Shown: positions 1 to 8,767, counted from the first letter of the stretch. The stretch is 64,000 nt of DNA from Ruminococcus albus AD2013 (GCF_000526775.1 NZ_JAGS01000001.1:1860001-1924000), one strand, 5' to 3'. The notes: generated from the sequence alone by a model not told the origin. Numbers and translations are program-made.

Positions 1-1206
1 AACATTCGATGAAGTCGGGCGGAAATTAAGCAGGCTGTTGCGCAGGCTGAGATCGAGAAGCTTTCTTTCCCAGACCATCTGCTTTGTGACCTCCCTTGGC
101 TGTCCGTTAGCCGCCGTGTCAAAAGCTATTTCTCCCGCCGAGCCGTGGACTCTTTCGGGCAGACCATAGTCCTCTGCCCTGCACACGCCGTTTTCGTCAA
201 ATATCCTCGAAGGCAGGGGCTTTATGCCGCCGGCGCGGGTTCTCTCGATATCGACAGCGAAACAGAAATCTGCCGCCTTTGCCAGTGTATCCGCCGCGTG
301 TACAGCCGATGTATCTGCATCAATATTATTTCCTGTACAAATATCGGTACACTCAATAAGTGATATCTCATCTACACCGCTTGCCATACGCTTTGTAAGG
401 GCGGTCATATCGTATTGCAGGCTATCGGGGAAAGTGTCCTCCTCCAGCCAGCAGCCCGCCATAGCATCGGTCGAAGTCATTACAAGCAGGCTGTTCAGAC
501 CTGCGGCTTCAAGGCATGAACAGAACAGCACAGCGAGGTCAAGACAGGTACCGCTTTTCTGTGCCAGCACGTTTTCGGGCAGTGCGACCTTATTTGATCT
601 ATCAAAACCCGCAGACGCAGTACAGGTGATATTCTCCTGAACAAGCGCGGTATATATGGCATTTATCTGCTGTTTGACGATACCGGGATTACAGCTCTGA
701 TATCCTGTAAATCCGCTTTCTCCGCTCATCTGAGCAAGGATAGCACTTGCCTTTGAGAGCACCTCTTTCACCGCAGGATGATTCGGTGTTATGAACGCCG
801 CAGCCATCTCGGGCATGAAGTTCACACCCGTCCAGGTATCGTAAGCGAGAAGCTCAAGCTGCTTCACCTCTCTGCCGAGTATCTCTTCACCCTCATCGGT
901 ACGGGTAACGGCTTCAATGCGAACATACCCCTCGGTATTTTCATTAAGCGCCAGAAACAGTTCGGGACGCACAACTGCCTCTATCGGAGATATCTCAGCA
1001 GGAACATTGGGTTCAAGGTCTATGGCAGATGATTCATAATCCTGCGCAAAATCGGGTTCAAACGCAAGTCTGAGGAATACGTTTTTTAACGTTCTGTCCG
1101 AAGTATTTGTCATAACTATACTGCGGAAAACAGGCACAGAACTGCGCTGCATCGCGTAATTTATGTGCGCAGTCATTGCTGCGCTGAAAGTAACTAGCTT
1201 TTCCAT
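1..1206 (-). CDS. DUF4011-type large protein, N-terminal part (truncated by window edge)
   Basis: The minus-strand frame is open from ATG at 1206 to the window edge, giving 402 residues with no stop. The SD GGAGAG lies just upstream. Around residues 175-250 there is a transglutaminase-like segment with GTCLDLAVLF (Cys near 221). The position where this family usually carries His reads TDAMAGCWLEED, so the catalytic triad may be incomplete. At residues about 381-391 it reads RKLLDLSLRNSLLNF, the signature that opens DUF4011. Known members are very long proteins that continue into superfamily I helicase and sometimes Vsr-like nuclease domains, and some are proposed defence proteins. The C-terminal part lies outside the window, so the class cannot be confirmed here. 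It has its own promoter at 1251-1279. Confidence 0.75.
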   Translation of the reverse strand, partial: MEKLVTFSAAMTAHINYAMQRSSVPVFRSIVMTNTSDRTLKNVFLRLAFEPDFAQDYESSAIDLEPNVPAEISPIEAVVRPELFLALNENTEGYVRIEAVTRTDEGEEILGREVKQLELLAYDTWTGVNFMPEMAAAFITPNHPAVKEVLSKASAILAQMSGESGFTGYQSCNPGIVKQQINAIYTALVQENITCTASAGFDRSNKVALPENVLAQKSGTCLDLAVLFCSCLEAAGLNSLLVMTSTDAMAGCWLEEDTFPDSLQYDMTALTKRMASGVDEISLIECTDICTGNNIDADTSAVHAADTLAKAADFCFAVDIERTRAGGIKPLPSRIFDENGVCRAEDYGLPERVHGSAGEIAFDTAANGQPREVTKQMVWERKLLDLSLRNSLLNFRPTSSNV

Positions 1207-1250
1207 AAAGCTCTCCTTTCAAGGATACAATTTGTTTATACTTAGTTAAG

Positions 1251-1279
1251 ATTATACCACTATTCTAAAGATATGTCAA
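1251..1279 (-). promoter_or_regulatory. Sigma-A-type promoter of the DUF4011-type gene
   Basis: On the minus strand TTGACA (1279-1274) and TATAAT (1256-1251) are separated by 17 bp, a perfect consensus. It lies 45 bp upstream of the ATG at 1206. Confidence 0.8.
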
Positions 1280-1294
1280 CGATTAAAAACCAAT

Positions 1295-1330
1295 AAAAAG
1301 GCACTTATGTCGATATCCAACAAAAGTGCC
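1295..1330 (-). terminator. Rho-independent terminator after the GGDEF gene
   Basis: On the minus strand the arms GGCACTT and AAGTGCC flank a 17-nt loop and are followed by TTTTT. It sits 10 bp beyond the stop of the diguanylate cyclase gene. Confidence 0.8.
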
Positions 1331-1339
1331 TGTATCTCT

Positions 1340-2848
1340 TTACTTTTCTTCCGAGCTTTTCTTACCGTCATACCAGCCGTAGTCATCTCTGCCAAGGTTC
1401 TTTACCCTGTAAAGAGCTCGGTCTGCACAGGCTTTTAGCTTTACAAAATCCCTTGCATCATGGGGACACAGCGCACCGCCGCAGCTGCAGCTGATGCTGT
1501 AATCATCGCCTTCCTTGCGTGTGATGGGCTTGATGTCATGCACCCTGCGTTTAAGGTCGCTGACCTTTGATTCTATCTTCAGCTTGTCAGCATTCTTGAT
1601 AAACACAAGGAATTCATCACCGCCGTAACGGGAGATAAGACCAATATCCCCGAACAGTTCTTTCAGAAGTGCCGCAAATTCCACCAGCACCTTATCGCCC
1701 GCGTCATGACCGTAGCGGTCGTTTACCAGTTTGAAGTAATCCACATCGATGAACAGAACGGCACAATCGGGCTTCAGCGTATTCTGGAAATAATTGTGCG
1801 CCGCAACATCCAGCGCTCTTCTGTTCATAACATCAGTGAGAGGGTCGTGTATCGAAAGATTTTTAAGTATCTCTCTGTCAGCAGCATCACGCCTGTGGGT
1901 CAGAACAAACAATACAGTCGTCGAAAACAGCAGTGTCAATATATATAGTATTACTACGCCCCTGAATTTTTCCATCGTCGAAGACATGGCACTGCTGGGT
2001 ATCCTTACCACAACGTTCCAGCCGTGCATGAAATTGATATCTGCATACACCTGCGAATATCTGATGCTGCCTATCCTGTATACCACACCCGCCGAACGCT
2101 CGCCGTTTTTCATAGACTGCATCCACTCGCTGTACTTTCCCACATCTCTCTTGTCGATATTCCGCTCGAATATCAGCATAGCGTTCGCCCAGCTTCCGCT
2201 GCCATGCTCATCTCCGCCGGAACACTGTATAACATTGTTCGACTCGGTATCCATGAGCCATATCTCAGTTTCGTCTGCAAGTGTCTCGGTCGAAGCCATA
2301 TTCTGTATCTCTTTAAGCGGATATGTAAGAAATAGCCAGCCTTTTTTACCGGCGCCGTATTTCATATCAGCAAAAAGAGTTATTACAGGCTCTCCGGTAA
2401 GTCCCGAACGATAAGGGGAAGATATTGAAACAGGGGCAGCCTGATGTGCAGTATCAATAAGGTGCCACTTTTCAAATTCAGCAAGCTGCTGATCGGAAGC
2501 ATATACTTTTCCGCTGTCATCGATAAGTCCCATACTCACATAGCCATCGCCCTCAAGATCAGCAAATTCATCATAAAGCGCCTGAAGATCTCTGTGCTTC
2601 TGCGCGGTGAGCATAGCAGACATATTCTGTGCTGAGGTCGTCATATATTTAATTGAATTGTTCATCTTTTCTGCGACAAGATCGCAGATCTTACCTGTGA
2701 GCTTTTTATCATGCTCCTTCATCAGTACATTGATCGAGGTTATCATCACTGCCAGCCCTATCAGACATATGACGAAATACACGATCATCATCCTGATAAA
2801 CGAACCGCTTCGATTAAGCTCACCTGTCTCGGTGATCGTTTTATTCAT
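1340..2848 (-). CDS. Membrane-bound diguanylate cyclase (GGDEF) with extracytoplasmic sensor
   Basis: The protein has 502 residues from the ATG at 2848. An upstream in-frame ATG at 2884 lies inside the preceding gene, whereas 2848 has AGAGGATAAT just before it. Order: short cytoplasmic N-terminus, TM helix (about residues 20-40), an extracytoplasmic Cache-like region of about 250 residues, a second TM helix (VVILYILTLLFSTTVLFVL), then a GGDEF domain opening with HDPLTDVMNRRALD. The active-site motif is intact (SRYGGDEF), so synthesis of cyclic di-GMP is expected. No RxxD inhibitory site is seen just before it. Its start lies 1 nt after the stop of a periplasmic-binding-protein-like lipoprotein, which suggests that the lipoprotein delivers a sugar or other ligand signal to this cyclase. 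Confidence 0.9.
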   Translation of the reverse strand: MNKTITETGELNRSGSFIRMMIVYFVICLIGLAVMITSINVLMKEHDKKLTGKICDLVAEKMNNSIKYMTTSAQNMSAMLTAQKHRDLQALYDEFADLEGDGYVSMGLIDDSGKVYASDQQLAEFEKWHLIDTAHQAAPVSISSPYRSGLTGEPVITLFADMKYGAGKKGWLFLTYPLKEIQNMASTETLADETEIWLMDTESNNVIQCSGGDEHGSGSWANAMLIFERNIDKRDVGKYSEWMQSMKNGERSAGVVYRIGSIRYSQVYADINFMHGWNVVVRIPSSAMSSTMEKFRGVVILYILTLLFSTTVLFVLTHRRDAADREILKNLSIHDPLTDVMNRRALDVAAHNYFQNTLKPDCAVLFIDVDYFKLVNDRYGHDAGDKVLVEFAALLKELFGDIGLISRYGGDEFLVFIKNADKLKIESKVSDLKRRVHDIKPITRKEGDDYSISCSCGGALCPHDARDFVKLKACADRALYRVKNLGRDDYGWYDGKKSSEEK

Positions 2849-2849
2849 A

Positions 2850-3896
2850 TTATCCTCTGTTATGATCCAGTGTTTCGCGAACATCGGGAGAGTTGCGATT
2901 ATTTGAATTTACAACTGTTATCCCCGTATCGACAAATTTCTGCTCCATTTTTTCGCCATCTATCAGGTCAAGAGCAGTCTTTACACCATCGTAAGACATA
3001 TTGAACTGTCTCTGCAGCACCGATGATGCCGTATATTCATCCGAATTTATCAGTGAGGCTATCTCGGACGAATAATCAAAACCCACAACGACAATATCAG
3101 TCCGCTCTTTTTTCTTTATGGTAGCCGCCAGAGAAGTCGTTGACACGTTATCACTGCCGAACACACCTTTGATATCCGGATAATTGTTCAGCAGATCTTC
3201 TGTACACTGACAGCCTCTGTCCACATCGCCCTCATTGAACTTGATATCCGATATCACCGTCCAGTTATCAGGGGCATTGTTTGACCAATACTGCAAAAAG
3301 CCTGCAAGACGTTCATTTATCGTCTGGGTCGCAGTCGCACACACCTGAACGCCTACCTGCACAGTCTCATTATCGGTGTACCCTTTTTTGTGAAGCTGAT
3401 CAAGCATCTCGGCAGAAGCAAGCTGCCCTGCCATCAGGTTATCCGTCATAAAACATACATCGTAGCTGTCGGTGATGGCAATGGTATCCACCAACACCAG
3501 CTTTATACCCTTTGAGTAGACATTTTCAATATCAGCCGAAAGCTTGACAGAATCATTGGGTGCCAGCAGTACAGCATCAGCACCCGCTTCAGCAGCCTCG
3601 TTCATAAGTCTGCTTTGCGATTCCCAGTCGCTCTCGATATAACTGCCGCTGTAATACACATTGCAGTCAAAATCCTCTCCGCCCGCCTTAGCACCATCGA
3701 CTACCACATCCCAGTAATCGCTGTTAAGTGTCTTTATAATAAGGTATATATTTTTTCTGCCCTCTTTTATCTCCGTCAGCGGCGAAAAAGGAGGCGCAGC
3801 TTCAAACTCGGTGACAGTATCAGACTCTTTCTGTTCACAACCTGCCAGGCAGAACAGCATCGCCGTGCATATCGCTGCTGATATGAACTTTTTCAA
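2850..3896 (-). CDS. Sugar-type substrate-binding lipoprotein coupled to GGDEF cyclase
   Basis: The protein has 348 residues and starts with TTG at 3896, preceded by a strong GGAGGTGA. The N-terminus is a lipoprotein signal peptide (lipobox LAGC, Cys near residue 19). The rest has the periplasmic binding protein type 1 (Peripla_BP_4, ribose-binding-like) layout: KTLNSDYWDVVVDGAKAGG near residue 55, then AGADAVLLAPND and GVFGSDNVSTTSLA. No ABC permease or ATPase gene is next to it. The adjacent gene is a membrane diguanylate cyclase 1 nt downstream, so a sensory role (LuxP- or ChvE-like) is inferred rather than transport. The ligand is unknown. Confidence 0.85.
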   Translation of the reverse strand: MKKFISAAICTAMLFCLAGCEQKESDTVTEFEAAPPFSPLTEIKEGRKNIYLIIKTLNSDYWDVVVDGAKAGGEDFDCNVYYSGSYIESDWESQSRLMNEAAEAGADAVLLAPNDSVKLSADIENVYSKGIKLVLVDTIAITDSYDVCFMTDNLMAGQLASAEMLDQLHKKGYTDNETVQVGVQVCATATQTINERLAGFLQYWSNNAPDNWTVISDIKFNEGDVDRGCQCTEDLLNNYPDIKGVFGSDNVSTTSLAATIKKKERTDIVVVGFDYSSEIASLINSDEYTASSVLQRQFNMSYDGVKTALDLIDGEKMEQKFVDTGITVVNSNNRNSPDVRETLDHNRG

Positions 3897-3953
3897 AGAC
3901 TGTCACCTCCCGCCATTCAGCCGATCATAGGCTATCATTAATTACTAATTAAT

Positions 3954-3982
3954 ATTATATCACACTTTTCCAAGATATACAA
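3954..3982 (-). promoter_or_regulatory. Promoter of the binding lipoprotein-GGDEF operon
   Basis: On the minus strand TTGTAT (3982-3977) and TATAAT (3959-3954) are spaced by 17 bp. Confidence 0.65.
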
Positions 3983-4092
3983 TAGTTTTTTTCAACTAAA
4001 TTAATATATTTTCTTTTTAAAGTTTAAAAATATCAGCATAATCCCCTTCTTCACACTTTAGTATAGTTCATCAGCAACAGCAGCCATTTGTA

Positions 4093-4121
4093 TTGTTAAT
4101 AAATTATTCATCACGTGTAAT
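4093..4121 (+). promoter_or_regulatory. Possible ktrB promoter
   Basis: TTGTTA (4093-4098) and TGTAAT (4116-4121) are spaced by 17 bp. The match is moderate, and the leader to the ATG at 4216 would be about 90 nt. Confidence 0.4.
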
Positions 4122-4215
4122 ATTTTATCAACAAAAATATGATAAACTATATTAGCTATGTAGACACGGTTTTATAAAACAAACTGCTTATCTGTTTTAA
4201 TAAGGAATAGATCAA

Positions 4216-5613
4216 ATGATGAAATTAAAACTGAATGAAGGGGAACACCCTCATCTTCCCCATATATTTGAACACCATATACTGCGCAAAATGTCATTCA
4301 CGCAGTCGCTGATGTTCGGCTATTCTATAGTTATTCTTGTAGGTGCGCTGCTCCTTTGTCTGCCGATAAGCACTACGGAGAGAGTGCACACACCGCTTAA
4401 TCATTGCGTTTTCACAACTACATCGGCGCTGAGCGGAACAGGTCTGACGCTTCACGACACTTATTCATACTGGTCGCTTTTCGGACAGATAGTCATACTT
4501 ATTATCATACAGATAGGCGGTATCGGCTTTATGAGCATCGGACTCTTTGCGCTCAGCTTTATGGGCAAAAAGATCGGTCTGAAACAGCGTGCGACCATGA
4601 GAGAATCCATAGGCAGTGTATCTTCGGGCGGCGTTGTCAAGATGACCCGTTTTATACTCAAAGGTACTGCCCTGTTTGAATCTCTGGGAACTGCTGCACT
4701 GTGTTTCTGGTTCGTGCCGCGGCTGGGCTGGGCAAAGGGCATTTATTTCTCCCTTTTCCACTCTATATCCGCATTCTGCACGGCAGGACTCGACCTTATG
4801 GGCTACTTTGAACCGGGCAGTTCGCTGATAACGGCTAATGACAGCGTTATCCTGAATATCCCGATCATCATACTGCTGGTCGTTGGCGGCATCGGATTTT
4901 TTACATGGTCTGATATCGTCACCCACAAGCACCATATCAAAAAATACTCCGCCCAGACCAAGATCATACTCGTGGTCACAGTGTTGTTCTATCTGTTCGG
5001 TATGCTGGATATGGCACTGCTTGAATGGCACAATGACGCTACTATGGGCGACCTGGGATACGGCGGAAAGGTGATAGCTTCATCTATGCTGGTGACATCG
5101 GGGCGTGATGCAGGATTTGCTTCAGTGACAGTTGCCAATCTTCGACAGACTTCCATCATGCTGCTTATATGCTTCATGTTCGTCGGAGGTTCCCCCGGGT
5201 CTACTGCCTGCGGTATCAAGGTAACTACCTTTGCAGTAATGATGATGACTATAACCACAGTATTCAGAAAAAAGAAGAGCGTTGAATTCTTCGGCAGACG
5301 AGTTGACGATACCACTGTGCGCAATGCAAGCTGTATAACCACACTTTATCTGGTACTGGTAGCAGTTTCAGCCATGATTATAACAGGCGTTGACGGTCTT
5401 GAACTAACGCCCGTTGTATTTGAACTTGTGAGTGCCATAAGTTCCACAGGACTTTCAATGGGAATAACTACTTCCCTCTCCGATATCAGCATATTCATCG
5501 TAATAATGATAATGTTCTTCGGACGCGTCGGAGGTATAACCTTTATAGTATCCCTGCATAACAACTATGCATCGAACAAGAGTCAGCTGCCCGAGGAGAA
5601 GATAATGCTGTAA
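4216..5613 (+). CDS. ktrB: Potassium uptake channel subunit KtrB/TrkH
   Basis: The 465-residue integral membrane protein starts ATGATG, with AAGGAA upstream. The four pore-loop repeats of the TrkH/KtrB superfamily are visible: TSALSGTGLTL (about 75), FHSISAFCTAGLDLMG (about 185), TSGRDAGFASV (about 295) and AISSTGLSMGIT (about 405). FVGGSPGSTACGIKVTTF, typical of KtrB, precedes the last repeat. The length fits KtrB. It forms the membrane channel gated by the cytoplasmic KtrA ring, and ktrA lies downstream at 6212 after one inserted small gene. The product is expected to mediate sodium-dependent or proton-driven potassium uptake. Confidence 0.95.
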   Translation: MMKLKLNEGEHPHLPHIFEHHILRKMSFTQSLMFGYSIVILVGALLLCLPISTTERVHTPLNHCVFTTTSALSGTGLTLHDTYSYWSLFGQIVILIIIQIGGIGFMSIGLFALSFMGKKIGLKQRATMRESIGSVSSGGVVKMTRFILKGTALFESLGTAALCFWFVPRLGWAKGIYFSLFHSISAFCTAGLDLMGYFEPGSSLITANDSVILNIPIIILLVVGGIGFFTWSDIVTHKHHIKKYSAQTKIILVVTVLFYLFGMLDMALLEWHNDATMGDLGYGGKVIASSMLVTSGRDAGFASVTVANLRQTSIMLLICFMFVGGSPGSTACGIKVTTFAVMMMTITTVFRKKKSVEFFGRRVDDTTVRNASCITTLYLVLVAVSAMIITGVDGLELTPVVFELVSAISSTGLSMGITTSLSDISIFIVIMIMFFGRVGGITFIVSLHNNYASNKSQLPEEKIML

Positions 5614-5630
5614 AGAAGGGTGACAGATAT

Positions 5631-6176
5631 ATGGAAAAAAATAAGAAACCTCATATCCTTTCAAAAAAAGTTCTGACGGTCATTATGATTATCTTTGTCA
5701 TTTTTGCATTATACTCATGTGAGTATATAGGCAAAAAGTATACCGTTGAGGATATTGAGAACTTGACAGGTACTGCTATAGAAAAACGTAATGGAAAGAT
5801 TCTCAATGTGCCATATACCGAATGTTATTCGCCAACAGAAACTGATGACAACAATTATCAGCAACTGGAATATATGCTGTTCGAGACACCCGGAACTGCT
5901 CGCAGAACATTTATAAAATTGAAAAAATATCATAAACCTTTATCGGATAATCGATTAGACTTTTTTTGTGGTACTTGTTTAGTGTGTGATGCAAGTTTAC
6001 ATAGTTTCTACCTGTTGAGAGGCAATATGCTGGTAAGAAAAGATCTGTACCATTCAATGTGGAATCGTCCAGGGATCGGCAGTCTAGATAAAGAGAAAGA
6101 GGAACAAGAAGAGAAACAAAGAGAAAAAAAATTTGATGAACTGAAAGACTGGGTGCTCAACGAAGCTGAGTTTTGA
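5631..6176 (+). CDS. Small predicted lipoprotein between ktrB and ktrA
   Basis: The 181-residue product is not recognised. The N-terminus is basic, followed by a hydrophobic helix and FALYSC, a possible lipobox (Cys near 30). The middle has two further cysteines (FFCGTCLVC) and the C-terminus is a charged stretch (EKEEQEEKQREKKFDELKD). The gene looks visibly more AT-rich than ktrB and ktrA, suggesting late insertion into an otherwise standard ktrB-ktrA operon. It starts 17 bp after ktrB and ends 35 bp before ktrA, so it is probably co-transcribed. An accessory role in potassium uptake is possible but not shown by any motif. Confidence 0.7.
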   Translation: MEKNKKPHILSKKVLTVIMIIFVIFALYSCEYIGKKYTVEDIENLTGTAIEKRNGKILNVPYTECYSPTETDDNNYQQLEYMLFETPGTARRTFIKLKKYHKPLSDNRLDFFCGTCLVCDASLHSFYLLRGNMLVRKDLYHSMWNRPGIGSLDKEKEEQEEKQREKKFDELKDWVLNEAEF

Positions 6177-6211
6177 CAGATAAAGTAAAGATATGAAAAA
6201 GGAGTAAAAAT

Positions 6212-6856
6212 ATGGCAAGATCGTTTCTTATAGTAGGTATGGGACGTTTCGGAAAGCACATGGCAAAGTCGCTGACAGCGATGGACAATGAGGTGCTTGC
6301 AATAGACATCAACGAGGATAGGGTCAATTCCGTCCTCAAATATGTCACCGATGCACGCATCGGTGACGCTACCGATGCTCAGTTTCTTAAAGAGCTGGGC
6401 GTAAATAACTTTGATGTGTGTATATGTGCCATTGGCGATAATTTCCAGGCTTCCCTGGAAACTACCTGCCTTATGCACGAACTAGGAGCGAATTACGTTT
6501 TCGCCAGAGCAAACCGCGATATCCACAAAAAATTCCTGCTGCGCAACGGTGCTGACGAAGTAATATACGCCGAAAAAGAAACTGCCGAGAGATTTGCAGT
6601 TCGTTTTGGTTCTGAGGGCGTTTTCGACTACTTCAACCTCAACGACAAGTATGCTATCTACGAGATAAGCGTTCCCGAAAGCTGGATAGGCAAGAACCTG
6701 CTGGAGAGCAATGTCCGCCAGAAACACCACATAAACGTACTTGCAGTAAAGCAGGACAACGATTTCAAGATGGCTACCATCGACCATCGCTTTACAGAAG
6801 ACGAAAGACTCCTCGTTATGGGCACGATGGAAAACATACGCAAGATGAGAAAATAA
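6212..6856 (+). CDS. ktrA: Potassium channel regulatory subunit KtrA/TrkA
   Basis: The 214-residue cytoplasmic RCK protein starts at ATG 6212 behind AAAAAGGAG. The N-terminal Rossmann fold shows the dinucleotide motif GMGRFG (about residues 8-13) and an acidic strand end (LAIDINEDRV). An RCK_C/TrkA_C domain follows in the last 80 residues (SVPESWIGKNLLESNVRQKH). KtrA binds NAD(H) or ATP and gates KtrB. A strong terminator follows at 6876, closing the ktrB-orf-ktrA unit. Confidence 0.95.
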   Translation: MARSFLIVGMGRFGKHMAKSLTAMDNEVLAIDINEDRVNSVLKYVTDARIGDATDAQFLKELGVNNFDVCICAIGDNFQASLETTCLMHELGANYVFARANRDIHKKFLLRNGADEVIYAEKETAERFAVRFGSEGVFDYFNLNDKYAIYEISVPESWIGKNLLESNVRQKHHINVLAVKQDNDFKMATIDHRFTEDERLLVMGTMENIRKMRK

Positions 6857-6875
6857 TTGATTATCATTAACAATT

Positions 6876-6903
6876 GCGAGAGTTTTGAACTCTCGCTTTT
6901 TTG
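6876..6903 (+). terminator. Terminator of the ktr operon
   Basis: GCGAGAG and CTCTCGC pair around a 7-nt loop, followed by seven T residues. Confidence 0.85.
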
Positions 6904-6909
6904 ATATGC

Positions 6910-6938
6910 AAAAAGCCCGCGAGCATCGCTCACGGGCT
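6910..6938 (-). terminator. Terminator of ilvB
   Basis: On the minus strand AGCCCGTGAGC and GCTCGCGGGCT form a hairpin followed by a T run, just past the ilvB stop. It is convergent with the ktr terminator. Confidence 0.8.
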
Positions 6939-6951
6939 GTAATTATTCTAT

Positions 6952-8649
6952 TTAGCTTTCAAGATCTATCTCCATGATAGGCTGGCTAACATCTGCGCCT
7001 GCGGGTACCATGGGAAGAACGTTAACATCCTTATTGATAACTACATCAACGAGAACAGGTTTGCCTGCTGCTGCGTATTCAAGGGCTTTTTTCAGCTGAG
7101 GAACTATCTCGTCCTTCTTGGTTATACGAACGCCCTCAATGCCGAAAGCATCTGCAAGCTTCATGAAATCTGTTCCGCGCTCGATATTTGTCTGGCTGAA
7201 ACGCTTGCCGTAGAAAAGTCTCTGCCACTGACGAACCATACCGAGAACGTCATTCTCGAATACCAGTTCTATCAGAGGTATCTTGTGCTTTGCAAGGCTG
7301 GAAAGCTCGTTGCAGTTCATGAAGAAGCTGCCGTCACCTGCGATATTTACAACTGTTCTGTCGGGATTGCCGATCTTACAGCCGATAGCCGCGCCGAGAC
7401 CATAACCCATAGTACCAAGTCCGCCGCTGGAAGCAAAGCTTCTTGCGCACTTGAAATCGTAGTACTGTGCAGCCCACATCTGGTGCTGACCAACTTCGGT
7501 GGAGATTATAGCCTTACCGTCGGTAAGATCGTCCAGTGCTGAGATAACCTGATCGGGGAGAACTTCATCATCGCTCTCGATAGGAACCATATGCAGAGCA
7601 TACTTTTTCTTCCAGCCCATAACCTCATTGAACCACTCGGGGTGAGACATATCGGGCAGAAGTTCATTCAATCTTGCGATAGCCTTCTTGACATCGCCTG
7701 TAACGTGGTGGTATACCTCGATGTTCTTGCCTATCTCGGCAGGGTCTATCTCAATGTGGATTATATGTGCATTTTTAGCGAAAGTATTGGGATTGCAGAG
7801 AACTCGATCAGAGAAACGTGAACCCAGAACGATCATGAGGTCACAGCCGCTGACTGCCTTGGCAGCCGCCTTTGTTCCGTGCATACCCAGCATACCGATG
7901 TAATTTTCGGAGGTATTGTCATAAGCACACTGACCCATCAGCGACAGAGCAACAGGAGCATTGCACTTTCTTACAAACTCCTTCATTTCATCGACTGCAT
8001 CAGCGGATACAACACCGCCGCCTGCGTAGATAAAGGGTCTTTCGCACTTCTTTATGAGTTCGGCAGCCTCAGCTATCTCAGCCTCGAAAGTATCGGGATC
8101 CTTATACTCGGACTTCAGAGGTTCTTTCTTCTCATACTCTATCATAGCCGCAGTTATATCCTTGGGGATATCTATAAGTACGGGACCCTTTCTGCCTTCG
8201 TTGGCAATGCGGAAAGCTTCTCTGATGGTATCGGAGAGCTTTTCGGGGTCTTTCACGATGAAGTTATGCTTGGTGATAGGCATTGTGATACCGCAGATAT
8301 CCACTTCCTGGAAAGAGTCAAGACCCAGCAGATTTCTGGTAACATTACCTGTGATAGCTACCATGGGCACTGAATCCATATAGGCAGTAGCGATACCTGT
8401 AACAAGGTTAGTCGCACCGGGACCGGAAGTTGCCAGAACAACACCTGTTTTGCCTGTGGTACGGGAATATCCGTCCGCCGCATGGCAGGCTGCCTGTTCG
8501 TGGGCTGTTATGATGTGTCTTATCCTGTCGGAATTCTTATAGAGTGCGTCATAGATATTCAGCACTGCACCGCCCGGGTAACCGAAAATAGTGTCAACAC
8601 CCTGTTCTACAAGGCATTCAACGATAACGTCAGAACCGTTAAGCTGCAT
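6952..8649 (-). CDS. ilvB: Acetolactate synthase large (catalytic) subunit
   Basis: The 565-residue enzyme is thiamine-diphosphate and FAD dependent and makes acetolactate or acetohydroxybutyrate in branched-chain amino acid synthesis. The N-terminal PYR domain has the catalytic Glu in TAHEQAACHAADGYSR (about residue 50). The central domain follows, then the C-terminal PP domain with the ThDP motif GDGSFFMN...N (about 440-470). Length and motifs are complete. AAAAGGAGAG precedes ATG 8649. No ilvN or other ilv gene is adjacent, and a terminator follows directly, so it is monocistronic here and the regulatory subunit must be encoded elsewhere. A catabolic AlsS identity is less likely but not excluded. 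Confidence 0.93.
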   Translation of the reverse strand: MQLNGSDVIVECLVEQGVDTIFGYPGGAVLNIYDALYKNSDRIRHIITAHEQAACHAADGYSRTTGKTGVVLATSGPGATNLVTGIATAYMDSVPMVAITGNVTRNLLGLDSFQEVDICGITMPITKHNFIVKDPEKLSDTIREAFRIANEGRKGPVLIDIPKDITAAMIEYEKKEPLKSEYKDPDTFEAEIAEAAELIKKCERPFIYAGGGVVSADAVDEMKEFVRKCNAPVALSLMGQCAYDNTSENYIGMLGMHGTKAAAKAVSGCDLMIVLGSRFSDRVLCNPNTFAKNAHIIHIEIDPAEIGKNIEVYHHVTGDVKKAIARLNELLPDMSHPEWFNEVMGWKKKYALHMVPIESDDEVLPDQVISALDDLTDGKAIISTEVGQHQMWAAQYYDFKCARSFASSGGLGTMGYGLGAAIGCKIGNPDRTVVNIAGDGSFFMNCNELSSLAKHKIPLIELVFENDVLGMVRQWQRLFYGKRFSQTNIERGTDFMKLADAFGIEGVRITKKDEIVPQLKKALEYAAAGKPVLVDVVINKDVNVLPMVPAGADVSQPIMEIDLES

Positions 8650-8698
8650 GATGGATCTCTCCTTTTATGATCTCAAAAAATATCGTAATTAATTATTT

Positions 8699-8727
8699 AT
8701 TATACTATATTTATACGCTATTGTCAA
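8699..8727 (-). promoter_or_regulatory. ilvB promoter
   Basis: On the minus strand TTGACA (8727-8722), a 17-bp spacer and TATAAT (8704-8699) form a perfect consensus. The leader is only about 40 nt, too short for a T-box. The insertion sequence begins 19 bp upstream of the -35 box, leaving the core promoter intact. Confidence 0.85.
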
Positions 8728-8736
8728 GGGGGCGGC

Positions 8737-8745
8737 ATTCATACA
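8737..8745. repeat. Target-site duplication, left copy
   Basis: ATTCATACA directly abuts the left end of the insertion sequence. The identical 9-mer is at 9976-9984. Confidence 0.85.
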
Positions 8746-8767
8746 CACGGAAATCAATTTTCAAAAA
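8746..8767. repeat. IS terminal inverted repeat, left
   Basis: This 22-bp arm is identical to the reverse complement of 9954-9975. Confidence 0.9.

Larger units (their letters stand above)
3897..4215. other. Divergent intergenic region
   Basis: This AT-rich stretch of 319 bp lies between the divergent lipoprotein and ktrB genes. It holds the minus-strand promoter at 3954-3982 and a weaker plus-strand promoter at 4093-4121. A cyclic di-AMP riboswitch, common before Ktr genes, was looked for and not recognised. Confidence 0.6.

Noticed and set aside
4000..4215. Possible cyclic di-AMP riboswitch upstream of ktrB
   Set aside because: The region is plain AT-rich sequence and no conserved motif or long pairing was seen.
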